Origin: Candidatus Heimdallarchaeota archaeon
Lineage (GTDB): Archaea; Asgardarchaeota; Heimdallarchaeia; Heimdallarchaeales; Kariarchaeaceae
Assembly (NCBI GenBank): GCA_021399405.1
Contig: JAAFKL010000403.1
Coordinates: forward strand, 1-41,656
Length of the DNA: 41,656 nucleotides
Direction: 5' to 3'
Made by a program: the position numbers and the translations under genes. Positions 16,401-24,087 of the stretch are shown piece after piece; positions within the stretch are counted from its first letter, which is position 1; the number at the start of each line of letters is the position of its first letter. A model generated the notes under the pieces. The model made no database searches. It was not told where the DNA came from and worked only from the letters and a program-made list of their open reading frames with translations.

Positions 16401-18810
16401 CTTCATTGATCCCTTCCGTAGATCCTGAGATAACAGTTTGTGATATGCTGTTTTTATTCGCTGCAATTACATATCCATTTAATTTTTTAAGAATATCCTC
16501 AACTTCTTTAATCGTCCCAGAAATCGAAGCCATTGTTCCCTTATCCTCAACATCTACTTCAGACATTGCTTTTCCCCTGATAGCTACAGCGATAAGTGCG
16601 TCTTTGAATGTAAGAACCTCAGCAGCTACTAAAGCAGCATATTCTCCAAGTGAATGACCTGCTACCATATCGGGCTTTATTCCGAATTTCTGTAATAATC
16701 TAAATAGTGCAATATCTACAGTTAGCATGGCAGGTTGGGTAATTTCAGTTTGTCGTAATCTTGTATCAACTTCTTTGCGATCACGCCCGAAGGTGAATAA
16801 ATAAGAGGATAATGGCTCATCTAAGTAATCTTCTAATATTTCATCTGCTTCTTCGATTGTTTGCCGAACAATCTTATATTTTAGCGATAGATCATATAAC
16901 ATATCTGCATATTGAGACCCCTGTCCTGGGAAGACAAAAGCTACCTTACCATCAGGTAATCCAACAGAAGTGAAAATACCTCGTGCGCGAGCTACACCTT
17001 GTCTACCTTGATCTTGTAATGCTCCACTTGCTAATTTACTATATTTATTCAATTCAGCAAGCTCAGGTAGTGCAATACCAAGTCTAAAATCATGTTTGGG
17101 ATTAAAATTTAGAGATTTTACCGCAGTTAACAATGGTTCACTGTTGGGATTAACGCTTATAGTTTCAATCGGGATCTTATTTGGTAAATTATCTAATTTT
17201 GTTAATAACTCATTTAACGATCTTGCTGACAAGAGAATAGCTTCTTTCTCCAAATTACGATTTCGCTGAGAATATTCATCCCAGGTTAAATGTCTATTTG
17301 TGTCATTATCACTGGTAGTTTTACTAATTTCAGGAAATTTAATGACTTCAGGTTTAGTGTAAATTCTACTAGAATCATATTCTTCCAAAATTACATGAAA
17401 ATTGGTTCCTCCAAAACCAAAGCTCGAAACTCCAGCCCTCCTAATCTTATCCTTTTCCATTTTCCATTCAGTAGCTTCTGTATTTACCACAAATGGACTC
17501 GAATCCCAATCAATATTTGGGTTTGGAGTCTCAAAATTGATGGATGGGGGCATAATTTTATGATGTAATCCTAAAATTGTTTTAACGATTGCTGCAGCAC
17601 CTGCAGCACTTTTTAGGTGACCAACTTGACTTTTGATAGAACCAATTTTTATTGAATGATTTGTAACTCCTGCCTCTTTGAAGACTTTAGCCAAAGTGTT
17701 AACCTCAACTCTGTCTCCTACTGGTGTAGATGTTCCATGTGCTTCAATTAATTGAATATCATTTGGTGTAATTCCTGTGTTTTCATATGCTCGTTGCACA
17801 GCTAATTCTTGTCCAATAGGATTGGGTGCAGTTATTCCCTTACCTTTACCATCTGAAGATGCACCTACTCCGATAATTAGGCCATATATATTATCATTAG
17901 CTTCAATGGCATCGGATAGCCGTTTAAGTATGAACATACCACTGCCTTCACCCATAACAAATCCATTGGCACGAGCGTCAAATGGGAATGACCCCTTCTC
18001 TGATAATGCACCTATTTTACTAAATTTGACATAAGTTGTAGCATCCATAGTACGATCTGAACCACCAACAACAGCAGCATCGTAATCATGTGCTAACAAA
18101 CCTTTGTAAGCAACTTCAATTGCAGCTAAAGATGATGCACAAGCTGCATCAGAAGTTATATTCATTCCACGAAGATTAAACACTGAAGCGATTCTCCCAG
18201 CAATAATATTTGGCAGCTCACCAGGCATAGAATCTTCGGTTATATTTTTTAAATCTACCTTGTATTCTTTTTCAACATTGGATAAGAATTCTTTTTGATC
18301 CTTTTTATTGAGTGATTTAAATTGATCTGTCTTTTTTATTGCATCTTCAAGGTGGGGAAATAATATTCGGCGATTGTATTCAGTTTTTAATTCGCCACCG
18401 CCAGAATTACCAATAATGACAGCACAGCTATCTCTCGGAAATGAATCTGAGTTGTACTTTGCATCTTCAAGAGCTTCTTTTGCGGCATAAAGAGCATATT
18501 GTTGAACTTTATCCATTTGGGTAGCGACAGTTGGTGGAATTCGATACTCGAATGATTTAAATTCAAAATTTTTTACAAAGGCTCCAATTTTTGTATATGT
18601 TTTATCTGGTGCTTCTCGATCCTCATCATAATAGAGTTTAGGATCCCATCTTTCTAATGGGACCTCATCGATTGAACTGTGTCCAGTAATAATATTTTGC
18701 CAGAATTCATCAATAGAGTTTGAATCCGGAAAAATCCCACCTAGACCAACCACGGCTATAGGTTCTTTTCCATATATTTTTGCTTGTTCGAGTTTTGGAG
18801 CTTTACTCAT
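10405..18810 (-). CDS. Giant type I polyketide/fatty-acid synthase, KS-AT-KS-ACP4-KR-DH
   Basis: A single 2801-residue multienzyme that builds an acyl chain. Domains in order: KS1 (about 15-475; Cys224 in DAACASSL, His358 in HGTSTPVGD, His398 in VGHLKSAAG); AT (about 622-930; Ser720 in GHSLGEY, malonyl-type AAFH ending at His825); KS2 (about 1030-1560; Cys1290 in NAACAST, His1438 in HETYTP, His1478 in TGHAMG); carrier domains centred on Thr1669, Thr1771, Glu1884 and Thr1982; KR (TGGAQG from 2229, Tyr2419 in ADYSAANEY); DH (His2543 in DDHRIEGKAVLPG, Asp2706 in EIDPLAIEAGFQ). No enoyl reductase, thioesterase or methyltransferase is seen. The layout recalls PUFA-synthase subunit PfaA and enediyne synthases, with an extra KS. 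The ATG at 18810 has AAAGGTGG just upstream. Three carrier domains have Thr where Ser normally carries phosphopantetheine. The PPTase gene follows. The product is unknown. Confidence 0.95.
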   Translation of the reverse strand: MSKAPKLEQAKIYGKEPIAVVGLGGIFPDSNSIDEFWQNIITGHSSIDEVPLERWDPKLYYDEDREAPDKTYTKIGAFVKNFEFKSFEYRIPPTVATQMDKVQQYALYAAKEALEDAKYNSDSFPRDSCAVIIGNSGGGELKTEYNRRILFPHLEDAIKKTDQFKSLNKKDQKEFLSNVEKEYKVDLKNITEDSMPGELPNIIAGRIASVFNLRGMNITSDAACASSLAAIEVAYKGLLAHDYDAAVVGGSDRTMDATTYVKFSKIGALSEKGSFPFDARANGFVMGEGSGMFILKRLSDAIEANDNIYGLIIGVGASSDGKGKGITAPNPIGQELAVQRAYENTGITPNDIQLIEAHGTSTPVGDRVEVNTLAKVFKEAGVTNHSIKIGSIKSQVGHLKSAAGAAAIVKTILGLHHKIMPPSINFETPNPNIDWDSSPFVVNTEATEWKMEKDKIRRAGVSSFGFGGTNFHVILEEYDSSRIYTKPEVIKFPEISKTTSDNDTNRHLTWDEYSQRNRNLEKEAILLSARSLNELLTKLDNLPNKIPIETISVNPNSEPLLTAVKSLNFNPKHDFRLGIALPELAELNKYSKLASGALQDQGRQGVARARGIFTSVGLPDGKVAFVFPGQGSQYADMLYDLSLKYKIVRQTIEEADEILEDYLDEPLSSYLFTFGRDRKEVDTRLRQTEITQPAMLTVDIALFRLLQKFGIKPDMVAGHSLGEYAALVAAEVLTFKDALIAVAIRGKAMSEVDVEDKGTMASISGTIKEVEDILKKLNGYVIAANKNSISQTVISGSTEGINEAIKEFEARGMSAIQLSVSAAFHTKIVAPAAEPLSEYLGTIKFKKPKIPITSNVSGSFFPKNPEKIRELLKKQVGSAVEWTSQVKSMHNEGATIFFEVGPKKALSGFVADIIGDRNALTVSCNHPKKGGIQTFNEAIAAAGAVGLPLKSFGANSNIFVPEYRWPQNGKLGDCQSEFVSRSDAMITSQIFTSATSKAQQVTYDLHPHAFKEFMEQTVQYLKSDSTKVYKLNLNLENIVITGIGVGLPGLYKEVFDENNFDRILNGENLIDRIPQSKLEAQFEKKIVRLIKKSGSEPVFHSPTSYDEVLNLAGQMGKFDLVEEFQIADGIADTYDTTTELAIAAGLLALRDAGIPLVRSYKKTTTGSYLPGPWVLPEELQDETGVIFASSFPGVDKLSEEIQNFNDQKYIDNSKRLLSELYSEITRKISNDKEKNYLLNKIEKELTELEKNDLDYHFNRKFLLNILTMGHSQFAQLIRARGPNTHVNAACASTTQALGVANDWLRSGRCKRVIVISGDNISSDTILPWVGTGFLASGAATTKKNVEEAALPFDRRREGLIIGMGAAALVVETESEAQRRGVTPLVELLGAYYANSSFHGTRLDINHVSESVQNFIKQMEQAHGIPADEMAKSMMFMSHETYTPARGGSAGAEIRALRDTFGDGVSNIIIANTKGFTGHAMGAGIEDVVAIKSMEVGKIPPIANFKEGDEELGPLRLSQGENVTVNYTLRLAAGFGSQIALALFKKRSSGNRFGLQYDGWLETLGGKRTDLIKLGKTLRLKDKGIEGIKFQSKIVKQPTPQKIVKPKPRIVSSPVQTKPKSVSKPLPERKSIPSDNVKNKIIEIIAEKTGYPVDLLDPELDMEADLGIDTVKQAEIFGLLREEYNLEREEGVQIADFPTINAIADYFTEESGTDSVVTKVTPSQDSITTVESDLDRDKVLSEILDVIAEKTGYPVDMLDPELDMEADLGIDTVKQAELFGMVREQYQIERLGDIQISDYPTISAVADFVMSQSGGVASPQSSSDVTKKTIQKPVSKPVKQAMPTQISVDDNLLNKVQSIIAEYTGYPESLLNEMVSFRDDLGQDEEALADLINKINNELNLGVDLSNISEINFISDLFKESQSPKTKQVDKAKVKPQAQKTVTGVTETQVLQRITEIIAEKTGYPIDMLDPELDMEADLGIDTVKQAELFGMAREEFSVSRIESMELGEYNTIHKISDLIFQNAGDIGDIAESTSMDIDIPKSGIPTYRYTIRYNKKKLGSSNGKLNGIMVSRKNKALDSLAENLGLNVIPVLKSNEKLESNSSLLLINPTKTSIGSISKLYSVIKSNLDNLTGLFIAVKSKKTEITPIHQLNPIQGAIGGLFKSISKEFPQIQAKIVLYEKETQLNKELLTDGVEVIYRNNNRLEVALQSEDLPESSWKLSKFDILLATGGAQGITYEIIKNIITKGTTIILLGRTNIRSDAEIIANLSESELRERKELLKEDLKSAGKKVTPVVLEKEWSVIYKSAQVWRHKKELQDLGATVYYESVDIASTKAVNLIMKKLNDQININGITHFIHGAGLEISRPTISKSQKEFELVYSVKVDGFENIYKFLEPGNLKRVLLFTSIAGRFGNATQADYSAANEYLAKRCRELSDKGVNATAIDWSAWADVGMATRGSAMTILSALGLTAIPLDKGINRAIQEIEHGKEVEVVISGELGALTNQTNWYKGKEHPTVMIDNLDKKKLQAYRTISLERDSYLDDHRIEGKAVLPGVMGLETIAEMSRAIEDNTVFHLHDVKFKSPVKLPHDKDLELIISREDETSKYYLKSKFIGPDGKQLGDLREHFEMITINSNRTPGFPSTNKSNLELVKIASVMSSKQIYKLFFHGPSYQVIKKLNEVTEVSAISTFNRPKKTMFTDDSELEIDPLAIEAGFQTAGLHLMLTQKQMGLPSGIKQLTVFHLGNSPKYIIVQYLRTNDMYSYYDVDIVDEDGNVLIKMEEYEMIHTGDLETLDVKIQKKVN
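12854..12900 (-). repeat. 47-base exact repeat inside the synthase gene (ACP4 copy)
   Basis: These 47 bases are identical to 13793-13839. They encode the carrier-domain core running from the Glu/Leu region before EADLGIDT through VKQA. The copy around 13490-13545 (ACP2) is similar but carries several synonymous differences. Identity at silent positions points to recent duplication or gene conversion. Confidence 0.85.
13793..13839 (-). repeat. 47-base exact repeat inside the synthase gene (ACP1 copy)
   Basis: This is the first copy of the carrier-domain core repeat, identical base for base with 12854-12900, about 940 bases away in the same gene and orientation. Confidence 0.85.
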
Positions 18811-19106
18811 TTATTCCACCTTTAAGTCAAAGAATTTCTTTAATTCCTAATCAAAATGCGGTTATTTTAATATTATTTTAAGGCTTTTTAGTAAAAGAGT
18901 TGACTTGAATTAATTTCGAGAATTTAGGATTAATTACGTTTGACATAATTCCTAATATTAACGTTTTATCCTTTAAACAAGCCAATTTGGGCATAACCGC
19001 TAATGATAAAAGTAATAACAAATTTATACCATACCACCATTTTAAGTAGTTTGAAAATAGATTCTACTATAGTTTCTTTAAAATTATAAGACGCCAGTTG
19101 ATTGTA
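18811..19106. promoter_or_regulatory. Divergent promoter region between synthase and TPR gene
   Basis: About 296 non-coding bases. For the synthase (minus strand) there is a Shine-Dalgarno-like AAAGGTGG at 18816-18823 and AT-rich TATA candidates at 18864-18878, implying a leader of roughly 30 bases. For the TPR gene (plus strand) AAATTATAAG at 19081-19090 is a good TATA box. The motif AATTCCTAAT occurs twice in the same orientation (18842-18851 and 18947-18956), and its half TTAGGA occurs inverted at 18924-18929, giving TTAGGA-N20-TCCTAA (18924-18955). This may be a regulator site, but it is AT-rich sequence and chance is possible. No RNA gene or small ORF of note is seen. Confidence 0.4.
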
Positions 19107-20753
19107 ATGTTGAATGTACAACGAGAGATTGAGAAGAATCTAATACATGGCAACTATATTTTTGCTCTTCAAAATGCACGGGCAGTAAATAACAAATTTC
19201 AATCAAACATTTACCAAAGTTATATCAACATGTTAATTGGAAATTATCAGGAATCTTACAAATTAGCTCATGACAATTTTAGTATAATAACAAAAGATCC
19301 ATCTTTAGGAGGTACAGCAGAGGGATTAATATCAAAAATACTTTATGGATTTTCTCTCACCGCATTAGGAAATACAAGTGAAGGAGAGAAAAAGCTCAAA
19401 GAAGTTGAAAATGAATTCCAGTTTGAAATTCATCAAACTGTGGAAAAGGCAAATCTAAGATTTAAAGTGGATACAATTGAAGAAGCAAATTTCATTCTTG
19501 CTAGTATGTTATTCATACATGGCTATATTCATTGGAATAAGGGTGAACTAGCTGATGCTAGAATTTGTTATATGAAATCAAGCGAAATTTATGACGAATT
19601 AGGTGATGAATTCAGAAAATATCTCTCTTTAATAGGTGTGGCCGAGGTAGAAAGACAAATAGGAAATCTGGATGTGTCTGAAGAATTATTAATTGAGATT
19701 CAAGCTTATTCTGTAAAGACTCAGAATAAATTCATTCAAGCATTAGTCAAAATAAACTTTGGTTTGTTGTATTTTAATCTGGGAGATTTCTCAAAATCTG
19801 AACCTTTTGTTTTACAAGCTTTGGACATGTCAAACTCAATAGATTATCCGATTGGAAAATCTATGGCACATAATACCTTAGGCAATATCTATTTACAAAG
19901 AGGAGAATTAGTAAAATCCACTAATTATCATCGTATAGCCCTAGAACTTAGGAAAAATTTGGGAGACGTAAGGTGGATTCTATCGTCATATATTAATCTT
20001 GGTCGTGCACTTATGATCCAAGGAGAGTTTCAATCTGCGATCAAACTCATTACTAAAGGTTTTGAGCAAATTACAGGGAAGAATAATCATTTGTGGGAAG
20101 TCAAACCAATTCATTATCTAATCAAACTTCATACATTCACAAAAAATTATGAAAAAGTAAAATACTATCTTCAAGAATTTAAAAAATTACTGAATACAGT
20201 TGATAATCCTATTTCCAATCAAGTGTATCTTTTATCCAAAGCAATTTCACTCAAATCAAGTCCAAGAATAATCGATAAAGCGGAAGCACAAAAACTACTT
20301 TATCAGATTATTGAAAATCCTCAATTTTCAATAAATTACGAGATTGAAGCGATTATACACCTAACTGAAATTTTGATTTCCGAATTAAGATTTAATCAAG
20401 AAGCACTCGTACTGCAAGAAATAAATGAAATGGTACAAAGGCTAATTGGAATCTGCAAACGTACCAAATCCACTTCCCTAGTACTTGATATTGGAATTTT
20501 ACGCTCAAAGCTATCCTTGGTTGAAGGAAATGTTGATGTGGCTCAAAAATTATTACATTCAACATTAGGAAAAGCAGAAAGTTACCAGTTAGATCGCTAT
20601 ATAACAATAATTGAAAATGATATCGCCAAATTAGGAAATGAATTAACCAGATGGAAAGAATTGGTAAAGTCAAATTCGACAATGCTAGAACGGATTGAAA
20701 AAGCAGGTTTAGATGACTATATACGGGAAGTTCAGAGAATTCAAGCTAGTTAG
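19107..20753 (+). CDS. Tetratricopeptide-repeat protein
   Basis: A cytoplasmic all-helical TPR protein of 548 residues. TPR-like helix pairs run through most of its length, for example around HGYIHWNKGELADARICYMKS, LLYFNLGDFSKSEPFVLQAL, NTLGNIYLQRGELVKSTNYH and INLGRALMIQGEFQSAIKLI. Such repeats bind other proteins and resemble the sensor arm of MalT-type regulators, but no DNA-binding or enzyme domain is attached. The ATG at 19107 fits the TATA-like box at 19081-19090 better than the in-frame TTG at 19098. It is transcribed divergently from the giant synthase, so a regulatory or scaffolding tie is conceivable but unproven. TPR proteins of this type are abundant in Asgard genomes, from memory. 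Confidence 0.75.
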   Translation: MLNVQREIEKNLIHGNYIFALQNARAVNNKFQSNIYQSYINMLIGNYQESYKLAHDNFSIITKDPSLGGTAEGLISKILYGFSLTALGNTSEGEKKLKEVENEFQFEIHQTVEKANLRFKVDTIEEANFILASMLFIHGYIHWNKGELADARICYMKSSEIYDELGDEFRKYLSLIGVAEVERQIGNLDVSEELLIEIQAYSVKTQNKFIQALVKINFGLLYFNLGDFSKSEPFVLQALDMSNSIDYPIGKSMAHNTLGNIYLQRGELVKSTNYHRIALELRKNLGDVRWILSSYINLGRALMIQGEFQSAIKLITKGFEQITGKNNHLWEVKPIHYLIKLHTFTKNYEKVKYYLQEFKKLLNTVDNPISNQVYLLSKAISLKSSPRIIDKAEAQKLLYQIIENPQFSINYEIEAIIHLTEILISELRFNQEALVLQEINEMVQRLIGICKRTKSTSLVLDIGILRSKLSLVEGNVDVAQKLLHSTLGKAESYQLDRYITIIENDIAKLGNELTRWKELVKSNSTMLERIEKAGLDDYIREVQRIQAS

Positions 20754-20806
20754 CTATAGCAGTAATATGCTAATTATGACCAATGTGTGATGCTTGTGAC
20801 AAAACC

Positions 20807-20815
20807 TATCTAAAA
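20807..20815 (+). promoter_or_regulatory. TATA-like box of the sarcosine-oxidase-like gene
   Basis: TATCTAAAA, centred 25 bases before the GTG start at 20836. It supports that start and leaderless transcription. Confidence 0.4.
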
Positions 20816-20835
20816 CCACACACTAAACTGAATTC

Positions 20836-21981
20836 GTGGATCACTATGATGTCATTATTATTGGTGCTGGAGCCATGGGGAGTGCAACAGCTTACTATCT
20901 TAGTAAAACCAAAAAAAGAGTTTTGTTATTAGAACAATTTCATTTTCTTCATAAAAATGGATCATCACATGGTGAATCTAGAATTATTAGAAGAGCTTAT
21001 CCAGAGAAACATTTTGCAGATTTAATGTTTCATACCTATGATCTTTGGCAAGAGATAGAAAAAGAGACAGGTGAATCTATCATATATACCACTGGAGGTT
21101 TAGATTTTGGAGATCAGGATAATGAACAAGTAAAATCAGTGGAGGATGCATGCAAATCAGTTGGTCTCAATTATGAAAAAATGGATTCAATACAACTACG
21201 CGAAAGATATCCGATTCTAAATATTCCTGATAATTACACTGGGATTTATCAACCTGATGCGGGTATAATTAATGCAACCAAGGCTGTAAGCATGTTTCAA
21301 GAATTAGCAAAACAAAATGGAGTCACGTTGATTGATAATTTTAAAGTGAAACATATTAATGTGACAGACTCAAATATTGAAATTGTATTTAATAGTGATA
21401 ATTATACATGTGATAAACTAATCATTACTGCTGGAGCGTGGATTAATTCAATCCTAGGATTGTTTGATAAGAAAATACAATTAAATATTGATATCTGGAA
21501 GCTTACCATAGCTTATTGGAAAGTAAAGAATCGAACTGCTTACAAACCGCCGAGTTTTCCAGTATTTATCAATTGGGCTGAAGATCACTTTTACGGATTT
21601 CCGATATTTGAAAGGGAGGATTTTATCAAAGTTGGTCCTCATTTTAAATTTGAAACTATTGATAATATTGAAACTAAAAATATTGAACCTAATGCCGAAG
21701 TGGCTGAATTATTGACAAATTACATTCAAACTCGATTCAGGGAAATAGATGCTGATCCTATCGATTTACAATCTTGTCTTTATACCATGACTGAGGATGA
21801 AAATTTTATCGTTGATTTTCATCCAAATTATTCCAAAATAATTATTGGGGCAGGATTTTCAGGACACGGATTTAAGTTCACACCATTGATCGGTAAAATG
21901 TTATCACAAATGGCTATTAACGAAACTACCAGTTATGATAGGTCTAAATTTGACATAATATCAAAAATTAATCAATCATAA
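20836..21981 (+). CDS. FAD-dependent oxidoreductase, monomeric sarcosine oxidase / N-methyl amino acid oxidase type
   Basis: This flavoprotein oxidase removes N-methyl groups, or oxidises secondary amines, giving hydrogen peroxide. The 381 residues match monomeric sarcosine oxidase closely in plan. The N-terminal dinucleotide fold is IIIGAGAMGSATA; GSSHGESRIIRRAY follows, equivalent to the family's active-site GSHHGDTRIIRHAY. Cys314 in SCLYTMTEDENFIVDFHP occupies the position of the covalent flavin-linking cysteine, and AGFSGHGFKF near the end is a family signature. Substrate could be sarcosine, N-methyltryptophan, pipecolate or another imino acid. GTG start. It is convergent with the next gene, with only one base between the two stop codons. 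Confidence 0.9.
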   Translation: MDHYDVIIIGAGAMGSATAYYLSKTKKRVLLLEQFHFLHKNGSSHGESRIIRRAYPEKHFADLMFHTYDLWQEIEKETGESIIYTTGGLDFGDQDNEQVKSVEDACKSVGLNYEKMDSIQLRERYPILNIPDNYTGIYQPDAGIINATKAVSMFQELAKQNGVTLIDNFKVKHINVTDSNIEIVFNSDNYTCDKLIITAGAWINSILGLFDKKIQLNIDIWKLTIAYWKVKNRTAYKPPSFPVFINWAEDHFYGFPIFEREDFIKVGPHFKFETIDNIETKNIEPNAEVAELLTNYIQTRFREIDADPIDLQSCLYTMTEDENFIVDFHPNYSKIIIGAGFSGHGFKFTPLIGKMLSQMAINETTSYDRSKFDIISKINQS

Positions 21982-21982
21982 C

Positions 21983-23965
21983 TTAAGATGATAAATTGGC
22001 TTTAAAGAAATCAACAATTCTTGTATAGCACACGACTTTGTTATTGAATTTTATTACATCATGCCCTTCATCATCAAAGGCAAGTAATTCAACTTCCTTA
22101 CCTTTGGATTTCATATATTCAAAAATTTCTTTTGATTCCTCCAATGTTACTCTTGGATCATTTGCACCTTGAATGATAAGTAGTGGGGCAGTAATATTAT
22201 CAAAATAAGTTTTAGGTGATCTTTCTTTCATGAAAGCTTGACCCTCCTCTGTTTTCGGATCAGCTAAAGTTAAATCGAAGAAAGTTTGCCAACTTGGTGG
22301 TAATCTATTGTAAAATCCAATAAGATCATAGGGACCAAATAAATCTGCACCTCCTCTCCATAGTTCAGGATGACGTGAGATTAATGACAAGGTCATAAAT
22401 CCTCCATATGATCTTCCAGAAAGAAATCTATTGTTTGAATCTATCCTCTCATCTTTTTCTAATACTTTTAAACCTTCTAGATGGTCTTTAAGATCATCTC
22501 CTCCCCAATCTTTTTCCACTTTTGCCATGTACTCAGTTCCATACCCTGTGCTTCCTCGTACATTTGGTACTGAAACTGCAAATCCATTCAATGTGAGATA
22601 TTGAATCAAAGGCATCGAAAACCAGGTGAAATCTGGTACTTCCTGTCCTTGTGGGCCACCATGTATCCAAAGAACTAATGGGTAAGGACCACTCAAATTT
22701 AAATTGGGGGATGGTAAGTATAATCGTGAAGGTATGGTTAATCCATCAAAACTTGTATAGGTTGAATCTTCACCTTCGGATAAGTATTTTTCCTCGATTC
22801 CCAATATTCGTTCTTCAGATAATTGTTTATACGAAATATCAAGATCCCAACCCTTTATATCCGTATTAATTAACACAAGTTGTGATGGCATAGTTGCTTT
22901 TGTATAGGATGTTATAAATTCTGTAACTTTTCCAATTTCTTTTGCTTTTGCTTTATCATACGCAATGGACAGTTTAACTCCGTTGTGTAGAGGACCATTT
23001 CGATTTCCAATAATATGATTAGTAACTTGAAGATATCTGGTTTCATTTTCTACCACATAATCCGCAAGATAATAATAAGTCTCTCCATTGACATTATACT
23101 GTAAAGAGAACTGGTTACCCTCCAATTTATGAAATCCTTCTAATTGTGATTTAATTTTTAAGTTCAAATCTCTGATCTCTAATGAATTAACTTTGTCATC
23201 ACCGGTCAAAAATTTCCAATTGATAGCCCCCATGTCATCATCAAAAATTGATCCAAAAACTACAACAGTATCATTTTCAACAAATTCTAAAGTATCTATC
23301 CCAGTTTTTGCATATGTTTCCCCTGGTTTCCGTTGAGTAATTGGGGTCCCAATTAAGACCTTGTCCTCTCCTGTTTTTTGATCTAAATAGTAGATGCAAA
23401 CATCTGAAGGTCCGTATCCTTCTGCATGAAGGACTTTTGTGTGATCGCTTGAAATTCCAGTAAGAAATCGACCGTAAGGTGTTTTACCTAACGATTTAAG
23501 CACTTTATCGGCTAGGTTAACTGTGTATAATTCATACCCTGGTTCTTTTCTAGTGTCAACGCCGAGGTAAATTTGATTATTACTTGGATCTCCATAAAAA
23601 TATATTACCTGCATCCCTCGAAATTGATCTCCAAATATTAATTCAGGGATTCCTCCATCCATTGGTATGAAACATGGTTGATATAACTCATCACCATTTT
23701 TATCTATCATAACCAGTATTTTGTTCAAGTTTGGGAACAGGTCAAAATTCTGTCCATTAATTAAATGAGGGTTCTGTAAAGCTAGCCCTTCAGGTAATAA
23801 CGGTAAAGGAATACTTCCATCTATTTTCATTTTGTATAAACTGTACATCCCTGACATATTGGAAATAAAATAAATCAGATCATCAGATAATTGAGGTTCT
23901 AACAGCTGTCTCGCCGAAAGAAGGGATTCGATTGGAAAAGAAAATTTTGAATCTGTACCACTCAC
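21983..23965 (-). CDS. S9 family serine peptidase (prolyl oligopeptidase / acylaminoacyl peptidase type)
   Basis: A cytoplasmic serine peptidase of 660 residues; no signal peptide is seen. The N-terminal part to about residue 390 is a beta-propeller-like region. The C-terminal alpha/beta hydrolase domain carries Ser519 in GRSYGGFM, Asp603 in GANDPRV and His635 in DEGHDVI, a complete catalytic triad. The oxyanion region is WIHGGPQGQE. Family members release short peptides or acylated N-terminal residues; which is preferred here is unknown. GTG start, supported by the TATA-like box at 23987-23996 about 26 bases upstream. Confidence 0.92.
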   Translation of the reverse strand: MSGTDSKFSFPIESLLSARQLLEPQLSDDLIYFISNMSGMYSLYKMKIDGSIPLPLLPEGLALQNPHLINGQNFDLFPNLNKILVMIDKNGDELYQPCFIPMDGGIPELIFGDQFRGMQVIYFYGDPSNNQIYLGVDTRKEPGYELYTVNLADKVLKSLGKTPYGRFLTGISSDHTKVLHAEGYGPSDVCIYYLDQKTGEDKVLIGTPITQRKPGETYAKTGIDTLEFVENDTVVVFGSIFDDDMGAINWKFLTGDDKVNSLEIRDLNLKIKSQLEGFHKLEGNQFSLQYNVNGETYYYLADYVVENETRYLQVTNHIIGNRNGPLHNGVKLSIAYDKAKAKEIGKVTEFITSYTKATMPSQLVLINTDIKGWDLDISYKQLSEERILGIEEKYLSEGEDSTYTSFDGLTIPSRLYLPSPNLNLSGPYPLVLWIHGGPQGQEVPDFTWFSMPLIQYLTLNGFAVSVPNVRGSTGYGTEYMAKVEKDWGGDDLKDHLEGLKVLEKDERIDSNNRFLSGRSYGGFMTLSLISRHPELWRGGADLFGPYDLIGFYNRLPPSWQTFFDLTLADPKTEEGQAFMKERSPKTYFDNITAPLLIIQGANDPRVTLEESKEIFEYMKSKGKEVELLAFDDEGHDVIKFNNKVVCYTRIVDFFKANLSS

Positions 23966-23986
23966 AGAGAAAAGTAAATTGGGGAA

Positions 23987-23996
23987 CTTATAATTT
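23987..23996 (-). promoter_or_regulatory. TATA-like box of the S9 peptidase gene
   Basis: Minus-strand AAATTATAAG, centred about 26 bases upstream of the GTG at 23965. The same ten bases precede the TPR gene at 19081-19090, so this may be close to the local promoter consensus. Confidence 0.5.
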
Positions 23997-24087
23997 CATT
24001 GATATGTAGTAATTTTACTTCGAAAGTTTACATTATACATTTAGCCACTTATTATAAGTTAAAATTATGTTAGTTTCTTAATTAATT

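Noticed and set aside
10405..18810. Open frames of 60-95 codons on the opposite strand of the synthase gene
   Set aside because: They lack recognisable domains or ribosome sites and lie entirely inside a gene with strong domain support. They are expected by chance in a long coding region.
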